The notes: generated by a model from the sequence alone, not told the origin. 64,000 nt of DNA from Lachnospiraceae bacterium (GCA_902363135.1 CABIZF010000001.1:685212-749211); one strand, 5' to 3'. Shown: positions 42,180 to 50,856, counted from the stretch's first letter. Program-made: numbers and translations.

Positions 42180-42485
42180 ATGTACGCAATTATTGCAACA
42201 GGTGGTAAACAGTACAAAGTAGCCGAGGGCGATATCATTAACGTAGAGAAGCTTGGAGTAGAAGCTGGCGAGACTGTTACGTTTGATCAGGTGCTTGCAG
42301 TAAGCAATGACGGACTTAAGGTTGGCGCAGACGTTGCATCCGCAACTGTTACCGCTACCGTAGTAAAGAACGATAAGTCCAAAAAGGTCATCGTTTACAA
42401 GTACAAGAGAAAAACCGGTTACCACAAGAAAAACGGTCACAGACAGCAGTACACACAGGTTAAGATCGAAAAGATCAACGGTTAA
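42180..42485 (+). CDS. rplU: 50S ribosomal protein L21
   Basis: A 101-residue ribosomal protein starting [18 protein letters not shown], with the characteristic [20 protein letters not shown] near its end. It binds 23S rRNA domain VI. The start at 42180 follows AGGAGGTG; a longer open frame from 42027 runs through the leader and is not used. First gene of rplU-prp-rpmA. Confidence 0.98.
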   Translation: MYAIIATGGKQYKVAEGDIINVEKLGVEAGETVTFDQVLAVSNDGLKVGADVASATVTATVVKNDKSKKVIVYKYKRKTGYHKKNGHRQQYTQVKIEKING

Positions 42486-42490
42486 TTCCG

Positions 42491-42817
42491 ATGATTACCT
42501 TCACAGTGTGGAAGTCAGGACATCAGTATAAAGGGTTTGAGTGTGCGGGACATGCCGGATATGCAGAGGAGGGCTCTGATATCATCTGTGCTGCAGTTTC
42601 AGCTCTTGCGGTGAACACCATAAATGCGATTGAGCAGTTTACGGAAGATCCGTTTGAGGTGGAAGAGGCTGAGGATGGTGGATTGCTCCGGATTCGTTTT
42701 TCGGAAGTGCCGGATGAGAAGACTCAGTTGCTGATGGACAGCCTGGTTCTCGGGATCGGGAATATCGAGGCTGAATATGGAAATGAATATATTACCTTAT
42801 TACTTGAGGAGGTGTAA
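42491..42817 (+). CDS. prp: Ribosomal-processing cysteine protease Prp (YsxB)
   Basis: A 108-residue cysteine protease that trims the N-terminal extension of L27. The catalytic pair lies in [20 protein letters not shown] (His and Cys spaced as in the staphylococcal enzyme). The gene sits between rplU and rpmA with gaps of five and two bases, and the L27 encoded next has the matching cleavage sequence. Confidence 0.95.
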   Translation: MITFTVWKSGHQYKGFECAGHAGYAEEGSDIICAAVSALAVNTINAIEQFTEDPFEVEEAEDGGLLRIRFSEVPDEKTQLLMDSLVLGIGNIEAEYGNEYITLLLEEV

Positions 42818-42819
42818 CT

Positions 42820-43107
42820 ATGTTAAAGATGAACCTTCAGCTTTTCGCTCATAAAAAGGGAGTTGGTTCTACTAAGAACGGCAGAGACTCCGAGTCCAAG
42901 AGACTTGGCGCGAAAAGAGCAGACGGCCAGTTTGTAAAGGCTGGAAACATTCTGTACAGACAGCGTGGCACAAAGATTCATCCGGGTCTTAACGTTGGCC
43001 GCGGCGGTGATGATACACTGTTCGCAACTGCTGATGGAATTGTAAGATTCGAGAGAAAAGGAAGAGACAAGAAACAGGTTTCTGTTCTTCCGGTAGAAGC
43101 AGAATAA
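42820..43107 (+). CDS. rpmA: 50S ribosomal protein L27 with Prp-cleaved leader
   Basis: A 95-residue protein whose first nine residues MLKMNLQLF match the Firmicutes leader removed by Prp, leaving [15 protein letters not shown] as mature N-terminus near the peptidyl transferase centre. [15 protein letters not shown] and [11 protein letters not shown] are typical. AGGAGGTG site inside the end of prp. A terminator follows. Confidence 0.98.
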   Translation: MLKMNLQLFAHKKGVGSTKNGRDSESKRLGAKRADGQFVKAGNILYRQRGTKIHPGLNVGRGGDDTLFATADGIVRFERKGRDKKQVSVLPVEAE

Positions 43108-43115
43108 GAGTGATG

Positions 43116-43154
43116 CAGGCTTCAAATCAGGATGTGGTTTGAAGCCTGTTTGTA
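43116..43154 (+). terminator. Terminator of rplU-prp-rpmA
   Basis: Perfect 11-bp stem CAGGCTTCAAA / TTTGAAGCCTG with TTTGTAT tail. Confidence 0.82.
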
Positions 43155-43192
43155 TAATTGGGTATTTGACCTCTATTGTTATAGAGGTTATG

Positions 43193-43228
43193 AACAAGCA
43201 GCGAAGCGGATTGCGAATATCCGCTGGA
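43193..43228. repeat. Dispersed palindromic module (cluster 6) before obg
   Basis: AACAAGCAGCGAAGCGGATT and GCGAATATCCGC, the shortest form of the family, ending 15 bases before the obg start. It gives the obg frame a false 35-codon upstream extension. Confidence 0.78.
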
Positions 43229-43243
43229 CAGAAGGGATTAATT

Positions 43244-44536
43244 ATGTTCGCAGACAGAGCCAGGATCATCATCCGCTCCGGAAAAGGCGGCGACGGTCAT
43301 GTCAGCTTCCGGCGGGAACTGTTTGTGCCGGACGGCGGCCCGGACGGCGGCGACGGCGGTAAAGGCGGAGATGTGATTTTTGAAGTAGATAAAGGATTAA
43401 ATACATTAATTGAGTACCGTCACAGAAGAAAATTTTCGGCGCAGGACGGCGAACCGGGCGGAAAGCGTCGTTGCCATGGTGCAAACGGAGAAGATATTGT
43501 TCTGAGAGTACCGGAGGGTACGGTGATCAAAGAAGCCGAAAGCGGTCAGGTTATCGCAGATATGTCTGGCGAGAACAGCCGTCAGGTCATACTGCGCGGC
43601 GGTCGCGGGGGCAATGGAAATATGCATTATGCCACCTCGACGATGCAGGCGCCAAAATACGCACAGCCAGGGCAGGAAGCACGTGAGCTGGAAGTATTTC
43701 TGGAGCTGAAGGTTATTGCTGATGTCGGACTGGTCGGCTTCCCGAACGTCGGAAAGTCTACCTTGCTTTCCCGTGTGACGAATGCGACACCGAAAATTGC
43801 AAATTACCACTTTACGACACTTTCGCCGAATCTCGGCGTAGTCGATCTGGAAGGCGGCGGTTTCGTCATCGCAGATATTCCGGGGCTGATCGAAGGCGCG
43901 TCCGAGGGTGTCGGACTCGGCCTGGAATTTCTCCGCCATATCGAGCGCACCAAGGTGATTATCCATATGGTAGACGCGGCATCGGTAGAAGGTCGGGATC
44001 CGGTCGAAGATATCCGTAAGATCAACCAGGAGCTGGCAAGCTATGATCCGGAGCTGGCGAAACGTCCTCAGGTCATCGCAGCCAATAAAATGGATGCACT
44101 TTATGCAGAAGATGGAGAGGATCCGATCCAGCGCCTGAGAGATGCGTTTTCTTCGGATGGTATTGAAGTATTTCCGATCTCAGCCGTCAGTGGGCAGGGC
44201 CTGAAGGAGCTTCTGTATTATGTACAGAAGATGCTGAACAGCCTTCCGAAAGAGACGACGGTATTTGAACAGGAATATGATCCGGAAGTGCATTTAAAAG
44301 TAGAAAACCTTCCGTTTACAGTCGAGAAGTCCGAAGAAGAGGCAAACACCTTCATTGTAGAAGGACCGCGCATCGAAAAAATGCTTGGCTACACAAATCT
44401 TGAATCCGAAAAGGGATTTCAGTTCTTCCAGAACTTTCTCAAAGAAAACGGTATTCTGGAACAGCTTGAGGCACTCGGCGTAAAAGACGGGGATACGATC
44501 CGGATGTATGGATTACAATTTGATTACTACAAATAG
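43244..44536 (+). CDS. obg: GTPase ObgE/CgtA
   Basis: A 430-residue essential GTPase for 50S assembly and stress signalling. Glycine-rich Obg domain (MFADRARIIIRSGKGGDGHV, DGGPDGGDGGKGGD), G domain with GLVGFPNVGKSTLLS (G1), FTTLSPNLG (G2), DIPGLIEGA (G3), NKMD (G4), and the C-terminal OCT domain typical of Gram-positives (VEKSEEEANTFIVEGPRIEK). The start at 43244 has AGAAGGGA upstream; the frame is open to 43139 through terminator and repeat, which is not credible as coding. Confidence 0.96.
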   Translation: MFADRARIIIRSGKGGDGHVSFRRELFVPDGGPDGGDGGKGGDVIFEVDKGLNTLIEYRHRRKFSAQDGEPGGKRRCHGANGEDIVLRVPEGTVIKEAESGQVIADMSGENSRQVILRGGRGGNGNMHYATSTMQAPKYAQPGQEARELEVFLELKVIADVGLVGFPNVGKSTLLSRVTNATPKIANYHFTTLSPNLGVVDLEGGGFVIADIPGLIEGASEGVGLGLEFLRHIERTKVIIHMVDAASVEGRDPVEDIRKINQELASYDPELAKRPQVIAANKMDALYAEDGEDPIQRLRDAFSSDGIEVFPISAVSGQGLKELLYYVQKMLNSLPKETTVFEQEYDPEVHLKVENLPFTVEKSEEEANTFIVEGPRIEKMLGYTNLESEKGFQFFQNFLKENGILEQLEALGVKDGDTIRMYGLQFDYYK

Positions 44537-44553
44537 TTTCAGGCAGGCGCATT

Positions 44554-44664
44554 GTGTAGAGACAGACAGCTGCAAATTTATTTGCAGATGGCTGTTTATA
44601 CACGATGTGAGGTCGGGAAATTCTATTTCCCGACCTCAGCCGCAGATCATTTATGATCTGCGGC
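44554..44664. repeat. Three consecutive hairpins after obg
   Basis: (1) GTGTA...TACAC around CTGCAAAT-TT-ATTTGCAG (44554-44603); (2) a perfect 14-bp stem TGAGGTCGGGAAAT with 3-base loop (44608-44638); (3) a perfect 12-bp stem GCCGCAGATCAT with 2-base loop (44639-44664). Stems 2 and 3 touch. None has a T-run, so they are not ordinary terminators. Confidence 0.85.
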
Positions 44665-44668
44665 CTGT

Positions 44669-44796
44669 CTGAAACGTCTGCATGAGACAGATGCAGGCGA
44701 CTGAGGCGTCTGCATGAGACAGATGCAGGCGACTGAAACATCTGCATGAAACAGATGCAGGCGACTGAAGCGTCTGTATGAGACAAATGCGGAGTC
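44669..44796. repeat. Four 32-bp tandem palindromic repeats
   Basis: Units begin at 44669, 44701, 44733 and 44765 (unit starts CTGAGGCGTCTGCATGAGAC; each contains CTGCAT-N5-ATGCAG, the fourth degraded). They end 21 bases before yhbY. The unit is shorter than a CRISPR repeat plus spacer and there are no unique spacers. Confidence 0.9.
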
Positions 44797-44817
44797 CGCA
44801 TAATATAAGGAGAAAGC

Positions 44818-45129
44818 ATGACAAGTAAACAGAGAGCCTATCTGAAGGGGCTGGCAATGACCATGGACCCGATTTTCCAGATCGGAAAATCAAGCCTGAC
44901 TCCTGAAAATACAGCTGCCATTGCAGAGGCACTTGAGGCGCGCGAGCTGATCAAGATCAGCGTGCTTCAGAACTGCATGGACGATCCGAATGAGCTTGCA
45001 CAGGTTGTGGCGGAACGCACCCGTTCACAGGTCGTACAGGTCATCGGCAAAAAGATTGTTCTGTATAAAGAGGGAAAAGAAGGCAAAAAGAAAATTGAAC
45101 TCCCAAAGGCTGCAAAGAAGCAGGCATAG
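44818..45129 (+). CDS. yhbY: YhbY-type CRM-domain RNA-binding protein
   Basis: A 103-residue protein with a CRM domain: MTSKQRAYLKGLAMTMDP, FQIGKSSLTPENTAAIAEAL, ARELIKISVLQNC and RSQVVQVIGKKIVLYK (GxxG-like loop). It associates with pre-50S particles. The final Lys/Ala-rich tail is typical of clostridial forms. TAAGGAG upstream. It follows the obg hairpin region and starts the nadD-yqeK-rsfS run. Confidence 0.93.
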   Translation: MTSKQRAYLKGLAMTMDPIFQIGKSSLTPENTAAIAEALEARELIKISVLQNCMDDPNELAQVVAERTRSQVVQVIGKKIVLYKEGKEGKKKIELPKAAKKQA

Positions 45130-45161
45130 GTCAGAGGAGTACGCATAGTCGGAGGAATGGC

Positions 45162-45782
45162 ATGCAGGAACAGACAAGAAGACGTGTTGGACTGATGGGT
45201 GGTACATTTGATCCGATTCATATCGGTCATCTGATGCTGGCAGAATGTGCTTATGAGCAGTTTCAGCTTGAGCAGGTACTGTTTCTTCCTGCCGGTAATC
45301 CCCCGCACAAGGATAAGCGAAAAGTCGGTGCGACTGACGCTCAGCGCATTGATATGGTGCGGCTTGCAATTGAGGGCAATCCACATTTTAAACTCGATCC
45401 GGAAGAAATGCTCCGGGAAGGCTATACCTACACAAAGGATACTTTGAACCTGCTCACACAGAAGCATCCGGACATCGATTATTATTTTATTATCGGTGCA
45501 GATTCCCTGATGGCTTTTGATACCTGGTATCATCCGGAAGAAATCTGCCGTGACAGCATTCTGGCTGTAGCCGTCCGGGATCAGATGGGTCTGGAAAAGA
45601 TTCAGGCGAAAATGCATGAACTGGAAGAACGGTTTCAGGCCAGAATTTACCTTCTGCAGACGCCGGATATCGACATCGCATCCAGTCATCTGCGGCAGAT
45701 GCGCAGTCAGAAACGTTCCATCCGGTATTATGTAACCGATCCCGTATGGCAGTACATCGAAGAGCATGCACTGTATCTGTAA
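45162..45782 (+). CDS. nadD: Nicotinate-nucleotide adenylyltransferase
   Basis: A 206-residue enzyme joining NaMN and ATP to deamido-NAD in NAD synthesis. Nucleotidyltransferase motif GGTFDPIHIGHLMLAE, PAGNPPHKDKR (substrate loop), FIIGADSLMAFDTW, and the C-terminal SSHLRQMRSQKRSIRYYV corresponding to ISSTxIR. Start ATG with GGAGGAAT upstream. Confidence 0.96.
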   Translation: MQEQTRRRVGLMGGTFDPIHIGHLMLAECAYEQFQLEQVLFLPAGNPPHKDKRKVGATDAQRIDMVRLAIEGNPHFKLDPEEMLREGYTYTKDTLNLLTQKHPDIDYYFIIGADSLMAFDTWYHPEEICRDSILAVAVRDQMGLEKIQAKMHELEERFQARIYLLQTPDIDIASSHLRQMRSQKRSIRYYVTDPVWQYIEEHALYL

Positions 45783-45797
45783 ATTTGAGGAAAAAAG

Positions 45798-46388
45798 ATG
45801 AGTACCTACAATCTGATAAAAATGCAGAAAAAGCTGAAAAAATATATTGATGAAGCTCGCTATCAGCATACACTCGGTGTAATGTATACAGCAGCGGCGC
45901 TTGCCATGTGCTATGGCGCTGATCCGGAACAGGCACAGGTCGCCGGGCTTCTGCATGACTGCGCAAAATGCATTCCAAATGATAAAAAGCTAAAGCTCTG
46001 CAAGCAGCACAATATCCAGGTCTCTGAAGCGGAGGCTGCAGCGCCGTATCTTCTGCATGCACCGCTGGGCGCCTATATTGCAAAAGCAAAGTATGACATT
46101 GAGGATCCGGAAATTTTGTCTGCGATCACCTGGCATACAACCGGTAAGCCGGAGATGACGCTGCTCGAAAAGATCATTTTTATTTCTGATTATATCGAAC
46201 CGATGCGAAACAAAGCAGAGCATCTTCCACAGATCCGCCAGATGGCCTTTCATGATCTGGATATGGCCGTATATATGACCTTGCATGATACGATTCTTTA
46301 TCTGGAAAAAGAAAAAGCACGACTTGATAATCAGAGCGTTGTGGCTTATAATTATTATAAAAATTTAATCGAAAAAAAGGAGGCATAG
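45798..46388 (+). CDS. yqeK: HD-domain hydrolase YqeK (Ap4A hydrolase)
   Basis: A 196-residue HD-superfamily protein: RYQHTLGVMYTAAAL, GLLHDCAK (HD pair), HAPLGAYIAKAKYDIED and AITWHTTGKPEMTLLEKIIF, the standard YqeK layout. Family members are symmetrical Ap4A hydrolases. 15 bases after nadD and three before rsfS. Confidence 0.94.
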   Translation: MSTYNLIKMQKKLKKYIDEARYQHTLGVMYTAAALAMCYGADPEQAQVAGLLHDCAKCIPNDKKLKLCKQHNIQVSEAEAAAPYLLHAPLGAYIAKAKYDIEDPEILSAITWHTTGKPEMTLLEKIIFISDYIEPMRNKAEHLPQIRQMAFHDLDMAVYMTLHDTILYLEKEKARLDNQSVVAYNYYKNLIEKKEA

Positions 46389-46391
46389 CAC

Positions 46392-46748
46392 ATGGCCGAC
46401 AAACAGTCAAAAGAGATGGCAAAGCTCGCATACGATGCGCTTGCGGACAAAAAGGCACAGGATATTAAGATCATCAATATTGAGGGTGTTTCCGTGATTG
46501 CCGACTATTTTATCATTGCTTCCGGAACCAACCACAATCAGGTACAGGCGATGGCTGACAGCGTAGATGAAGCGCTGCATAAGGCAGGGCATCCGGCAAA
46601 GCAGACCGAAGGCTATCAGTCCGCTAACTGGATTCTGTTGGATTATGGCGACATCATCGTACATGTATTTGATACGGAGAACCGTCTTTTCTACGATCTG
46701 GAGCGTATCTGGAGAGATGGGAAAGAGATTCAGGTAGAAGAGCTGTAA
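46392..46748 (+). CDS. rsfS: Ribosome silencing factor RsfS
   Basis: A 118-residue protein that binds L14 and blocks subunit joining when nutrients are short. IINIEGVSVIADYFIIASGT and GDIIVHVFDTENRLFYDLER are hallmark segments. The AGGAGGCA before it lies within the yqeK end. Common order nadD-yqeK-rsfS. Confidence 0.95.
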   Translation: MADKQSKEMAKLAYDALADKKAQDIKIINIEGVSVIADYFIIASGTNHNQVQAMADSVDEALHKAGHPAKQTEGYQSANWILLDYGDIIVHVFDTENRLFYDLERIWRDGKEIQVEEL

Positions 46749-46797
46749 GAAAAAATGTGCTGCCGGCATTGTCCGGCAGTGGAACAGGAGAAAAACT

Positions 46798-47664
46798 ATG
46801 GCAGTTGATAAGACATTTTTGATGAGAAACATCCAGAAAAAGGAAGATATGATCGTTGCATTTTGCATGTTCACCAATATGCCGTTTGTAGTCTGCGATC
46901 CGGAGACTTTTAACGATCAGATCTGGATCTTTGATACCGAAGAGCAGCTTCAGGAATTTGCAAAAAAATACTCGGAAAAAAAGGTTCTTTTAAAGGGCAT
47001 TAAGTTCCAGAACCAGCGTTTCTTAAGCTTCTTCTCCATGCTCTTTACGATCGGCGTCAATGAGCTGGTATTCGTCAGTGAATCCGGTACTGATACAATC
47101 GAGCTGGCTGAGCTTGTGAAGCGTCCGGACTTTTCCCAGCTTCCGAAAGAGCAGCAGCCAATATCCAATCCGGAGCTGCAGCTGACAGGCCTGTATTTCA
47201 TGCAGGAGGCTTCCCGCCCGGTTCCGAATGAGCAGAAGAACCTGGTCGATCTGGAGGAAGAGCTCGCTGCAAATCTGTACAAGGCGAAATACATGGTTCC
47301 GATTGAACTGCTGGAAGGACCGGAGCCGGATCTGGAAAAGCTCAAAGAGAAGAAATACCGTCTCCCGATTCTGAAGAATAAGAACGGTGATGTACTTCAG
47401 CCGCTGTTCACGGATCCGAATGAGTTTGCAAAGTTCAACCGTGAGAATAAGTTCAAAGCGCTTTCTGTACCGTTTGCGAACCTTGCCAAGCTCGTCATCA
47501 AAGATTCTAAGGGCTTTCTTCTGAATCCGGCCGGCTTCCATATCGCAATGCCGAAGGAGCTGCTTGAGGGCCTTCCAAAGCGTTTTGGTGCAGCTGCACC
47601 GGCATGGGTCAACCCGCCGGAAGAGGAGAAGGTTGCTCCGGAAAAAACAGAGGATAATAAATAG
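46798..47664 (+). CDS. SseB-family protein
   Basis: A 288-residue cytoplasmic protein. The C-terminal two-thirds shows the SseB pattern: KAKYMVPIELLEGPEPD, LPILKNKNGDVLQPLFTDPN, then GFLLNPAGFHIAMPKELLEG. The first 110 residues form a second alpha/beta domain (MIVAFCMFTNMPFVVCDPE). Role unknown; SseB domains are common in Firmicutes. A Glu/Lys-rich tail ends the protein. The stop codon overlaps the first base of a palindrome that recurs elsewhere. Confidence 0.78.
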   Translation: MAVDKTFLMRNIQKKEDMIVAFCMFTNMPFVVCDPETFNDQIWIFDTEEQLQEFAKKYSEKKVLLKGIKFQNQRFLSFFSMLFTIGVNELVFVSESGTDTIELAELVKRPDFSQLPKEQQPISNPELQLTGLYFMQEASRPVPNEQKNLVDLEEELAANLYKAKYMVPIELLEGPEPDLEKLKEKKYRLPILKNKNGDVLQPLFTDPNEFAKFNRENKFKALSVPFANLAKLVIKDSKGFLLNPAGFHIAMPKELLEGLPKRFGAAAPAWVNPPEEEKVAPEKTEDNK

Positions 47665-47688
47665 TTTACATAAATTCATTATGTAAAC
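47664..47688. repeat. TTTACATAA palindrome, copy 1
   Basis: GTTTACATAA-ATTCA-TTATGTAAAC: 10-bp perfect arms, 5-base spacer, starting on the last base of the SseB-like stop codon. Same core as 47985-48007 and 55204-55246. Confidence 0.85.
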
Positions 47689-47696
47689 GTAATAGC

Positions 47697-47745
47697 AGAA
47701 GAGTGATTCAATCATAGTTTTATGGTTGGAGAGCTCTTCTTTTTA
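47697..47745 (+). terminator. Terminator of the yhbY-sseB run
   Basis: Stem AGAAGAG...CTCTTCT with an inner TCAATCAT/ATGGTTGGA pairing and TTTTT tail. Confidence 0.75.
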
Positions 47746-47815
47746 AATTTCATTTGTTTTATCCGATTACATGTCTGTCTATTTTGTAGATACTTTTATT
47801 CGGATTCCATGATAT

Positions 47816-47982
47816 TGTAAAGCGGACATTCGCAATCCGCTTTGCTACTTGCTCATGAACGCAGTCGCTTCGCGACCTGTCAGTGGGAGCTTTCAACTCC
47901 CACTGACATAAGCATCCCCCCTCACCTGCCGCTTAGTACTCCGCGCACTTGAAGCTGTGGAATGCTTATTTGCGTTCAAATA
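47816..47982. repeat. Dispersed palindromic module cluster 7
   Basis: AAGCGGACATTCGCAATCCG, GCTACTTGCTCATGAACGCA, GTCGCTTCGCGACCTG, an insert with hairpin CAGTGGGAG-CTTTCAA-CTCCCACTG, CCGCTTAGTACTCCGCGCAC, and GGAATGCTTATTTGCGTTCA. It lies between copies 1 and 2 of the TTTACATAA palindrome. Confidence 0.82.
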
Positions 47983-47984
47983 AA

Positions 47985-48007
47985 TTTACATAATTATGTT
48001 ATGTAAA
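47985..48007. repeat. TTTACATAA palindrome, copy 2
   Basis: TTTACATAA-TTATG-TTATGTAAA: 9-bp perfect arms, 5-base spacer, directly at the right border of module cluster 7. Confidence 0.85.
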
Positions 48008-48054
48008 GTATCTATAGCAAAGCAATAGCATGACTCCTTAGATCGTTGTTCCAG

Positions 48055-48114
48055 AAAATAAAAATAAAATGGCAGCTTCTCACATCACGTAAACAGTCAT
48101 GTGAAAGCTGCCAT
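48055..48114 (-). terminator. Terminator of lexA
   Basis: Long minus-strand hairpin with arms ATGGCAGCTT...AAGCTGCCAT (48069-48114), followed on the minus strand by ATTTTATTTTTATTTT. Confidence 0.85.
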
Positions 48115-48168
48115 CTCACTTATAAAATTTATAAAAATGTAAAAATTCAGTTTGTAACAGTCTGGCTT

Positions 48169-48783
48169 TTAGAAGAAACGGAACACTCCAAAGACCTTCC
48201 CAAGAATCTTGCAGTCATCTACAATGATCGGATCCATCGTGTCATTCTCCGGCTGGAGACGATAGTGGCCATTTTCTTTGTAATAAGTCTTCACAGTCGC
48301 GGAGTCTTCGATCAGGGCGACTACGATGTCTCCATTACGTGCCGTTGTCTGCTGCATAACAAGCACACTGTCTCCGTCGAGAATACCGGCATTGACCATG
48401 CTCTCACCTTTTACTTTGAGAATGAAGGACTGCTCGTTCGGCATGTACTCAGACGGGATCGGGAAGTAGCTGTCGATGTTCTGCTCCGCGAGAATCGGCT
48501 GGCCGGCTGCAACCGTGCCAACGACCGGAACATTGACCATCTCTCGACGAAGCATATTAAACGACTCATCTAAAATCTCAATCGCACGTGGCTTCGTCGG
48601 GTCGCGTCGGATGTATCCATTTTTCTCCAGTGACTCCAAATGAGAGTGAACAGAAGACGTTGACTTTAATCCAACTGCCTGACAGATCTCCCGTACCGCC
48701 GGTGGAAAGCCACGCTCCAGAATCTCATCTTTTATATAATTCAGGATCTCTTCCTGCTTTTTTGTAATCGGTCTGTTTTCCAT
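48169..48783 (-). CDS. lexA: LexA repressor
   Basis: A 204-residue SOS repressor and self-cleaving protease. N-terminal winged helix: [20 protein letters not shown] and [18 protein letters not shown]. Cleavage site is in GTVAAGQPI (Ala-Gly); the catalytic serine is in [11 protein letters not shown] and the lysine in [10 protein letters not shown]. Start at 48783 with GGAGGATA; the frame is open seven codons further. Divergent from the DUF1002 gene, with a LexA-box-like palindrome between. Confidence 0.96.
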   Translation of the reverse strand: MENRPITKKQEEILNYIKDEILERGFPPAVREICQAVGLKSTSSVHSHLESLEKNGYIRRDPTKPRAIEILDESFNMLRREMVNVPVVGTVAAGQPILAEQNIDSYFPIPSEYMPNEQSFILKVKGESMVNAGILDGDSVLVMQQTTARNGDIVVALIEDSATVKTYYKENGHYRLQPENDTMDPIIVDDCKILGKVFGVFRFF

Positions 48784-48852
48784 AGGGTATCCTCCGTGTA
48801 TCATTGGGGCGAAATATCTTTTTATGAGTATAGCATAAAAAAGTCAAAAAAG

Positions 48853-48867
48853 CAAACAGATGTTTTG
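48853..48867. promoter_or_regulatory. Candidate LexA operator
   Basis: CAAAC-AGAT-GTTTTG resembles the Gram-positive SOS box (CGAACRNRYGTTCG) with A/T at the outer positions. It lies about 70 bases before lexA, near a TATACT -10 on the minus strand, fitting autorepression. Confidence 0.5.
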
Positions 48868-48910
48868 TGATACTTTGATAATTCTTAATAATTCTGTTCC
48901 TTTTGTTTCC

Positions 48911-48939
48911 TTGTAATCCGAAGAAGCGGGTGTTATAAT
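48911..48939 (+). promoter_or_regulatory. Promoter of the DUF1002 gene
   Basis: TTGTAA, 17-base spacer, TATAAT, 56 bases before the start. Confidence 0.68.
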
Positions 48940-48994
48940 GAAAAAGCGAAAACAAAAGCAGCAGAAATACTGTATTTGAAAGTGAGGATATTGT

Positions 48995-50824
48995 ATGAAA
49001 AGAAAACTGTTATCATTGATTATGAGCGCGATCTGCCTGACCGCGGCGATCCCATCCACGCTTGTATTTGCTGATGGACAGAAGGTCGTAACACTCGGCG
49101 CTGACCTTTCCGAGGATCAGAAAAATGCGATTCTCCGCTATTTTGGCGTATCCGGGCAGAGCATTCAGACACTGACCATCACGAATCAGGACGAGCGGAA
49201 CCATCTCGGCTCTTATGTACCGCTTGAGCAGATCGGTACACATACCTACAGCTGTGCGCTTGTCTGCCCGACGACTTCCGGTGGTATTCAGGTAAAGACC
49301 GCGAACCTTTCCTGGGTCACCAGCAATATGATCGCATCTACGCTTTCAACATCCGGTGTTGTGAACTGTGACGTACTGGCTGCAGCTCCGTTTGAGGTAT
49401 CCGGTACCGGCGCACTGACAGGCATTCTGATGGCGTATGAGTCTGCATCCGGCGAACAGCTCGACGAGACGAAAAAGGAAATTGCGACGCAGGAGATGAT
49501 CACGACCACGACGATCGCAAATACGATCGGACAGCAGCAGGCGACTGAGATCGTAAATGACACAAAGATGCAGGTCATTCAGGGCAATCAGGTCAACCAG
49601 GAAACACAGAATGATATCGATGTGATCATCAATCAGGTTGCCCAGGAGAAAAACATTTCACTCAGCGATGACGACCGTCAGCTGCTTCAGGATCTGCTCG
49701 AGGAGATTGCAGATCAAAATTACAATTATGAGGACATGAAGGAGACACTTGAGCGCGTCGAGCAGAATGTAAATAATACGATCGATGATTCCCAGGTGAT
49801 CGGCTCCGATGACAGCACTGCACAGGATGCCGCTGCCAATACCGAGCAGACCGAAACGCCTGAGACACTCGCTCCGGACAGCATTCTGAAGAATACAGAT
49901 GAATCCGCACTTGGCGATAACGTCAGCTTCGATGCAACGGATTCTTCTGCACTGGAACAGACAGAAGCGCAGCAGACCGAGGCCGCTCAGTCCGAAACCA
50001 CACCATCCGGAGAATTTGATATTACGACCTCCGACAATTATTCTGAGTCAGAAAACACCACAGAAGCACAGACTGAGACCGCAACAGAAGCTTCGTCTGA
50101 GACGACAAGTACGGATGGCAACGATCTTGTTACCTCCGATATTGAAATCATTCCGCTCAGCGATTTCGTCCTTTCTCCGGTCACCTCAGAGGCTACAAAT
50201 TACAAAGTATATCCGGCAGGCCTTCAGGAGCTGACCGTAAGCTTTGAGCGTGACGATATCATTGCAGGCTCCGGTACTGTATCCGTATACAATGCAGTCG
50301 ATTCCTCTCTTGTAGAAACTGTAAATATGAACGATGAAAAGAAAGTAACGATCTCACCGCTTGATGATGATGAGCTCAATGAGCTTGGCTGGACAGATGG
50401 TTATAAGGCAGTTCTGACTCTTTCTGCGCCGCTGGCACAGAACGCGACCTATTTTGTCGCAATGTCTCAGGATGCATTTTCTACCGAGGATGGAAGAGGC
50501 AGCTCAGAGGCTACACCGGACAGCTATACATGGATGTTCCAGACTTCTCCGTATGGATTTTCCATCACCCCGGCAGAAGATGGCTACATGGCCGGGACGA
50601 CTGCGACTGCGACCATCCTCATGGACGGCAGTGACGCAGGCTACGCGACAATCGAGAATGTGGATACAAGTATGGTTTCCTTCGATCAGAACGAATTCTG
50701 GGCGACCGGCAATCTGACCGCGTCCTTCCTTGCAAGTGGTGAGACGACCTTCCAGGTAGCATTTTATGATGTGGCTGGTGGAAATCTGCTGTATACGATG
50801 GATTATAGTGTGGAGATTAACTAA
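48995..50824 (+). CDS. Secreted DUF1002 protein with Ig-like C-terminal domain
   Basis: A 609-residue exported protein. Signal peptide MKRKLLSLIMSAICLTAAIP ending near VFADG. Residues about 27-270 are DUF1002: VVTLGADLSEDQKNAILRYF, NHLGSYVPLEQIGTHTYSCA, AAPFEVSGTGALTGILMAYE. Then a long Ser/Thr/Glu-rich linker (about 280-395, many QTEA/TSE runs), and a C-terminal beta-sandwich-like region with an Ig-type ending (TASFLASGETTFQVAFYDVA). No LPxTG or other anchor. DUF1002 proteins are widespread in spore-forming Firmicutes; function unknown. Confidence 0.85.
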   Translation: MKRKLLSLIMSAICLTAAIPSTLVFADGQKVVTLGADLSEDQKNAILRYFGVSGQSIQTLTITNQDERNHLGSYVPLEQIGTHTYSCALVCPTTSGGIQVKTANLSWVTSNMIASTLSTSGVVNCDVLAAAPFEVSGTGALTGILMAYESASGEQLDETKKEIATQEMITTTTIANTIGQQQATEIVNDTKMQVIQGNQVNQETQNDIDVIINQVAQEKNISLSDDDRQLLQDLLEEIADQNYNYEDMKETLERVEQNVNNTIDDSQVIGSDDSTAQDAAANTEQTETPETLAPDSILKNTDESALGDNVSFDATDSSALEQTEAQQTEAAQSETTPSGEFDITTSDNYSESENTTEAQTETATEASSETTSTDGNDLVTSDIEIIPLSDFVLSPVTSEATNYKVYPAGLQELTVSFERDDIIAGSGTVSVYNAVDSSLVETVNMNDEKKVTISPLDDDELNELGWTDGYKAVLTLSAPLAQNATYFVAMSQDAFSTEDGRGSSEATPDSYTWMFQTSPYGFSITPAEDGYMAGTTATATILMDGSDAGYATIENVDTSMVSFDQNEFWATGNLTASFLASGETTFQVAFYDVAGGNLLYTMDYSVEIN

Positions 50825-50856
50825 GAGTATCTTGGCTGATTATAGGTAAGTAAGTT

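Noticed and set aside
43139..43243. 35-residue N-terminal extension of Obg
   Set aside because: It would translate the rpmA terminator and a dispersed repeat; MFADRARI is the family start.
44669..44796. CRISPR-like array between obg and yhbY
   Set aside because: The 32-bp units abut each other without unique spacers and no cas genes are present; they are simple tandem palindromes.
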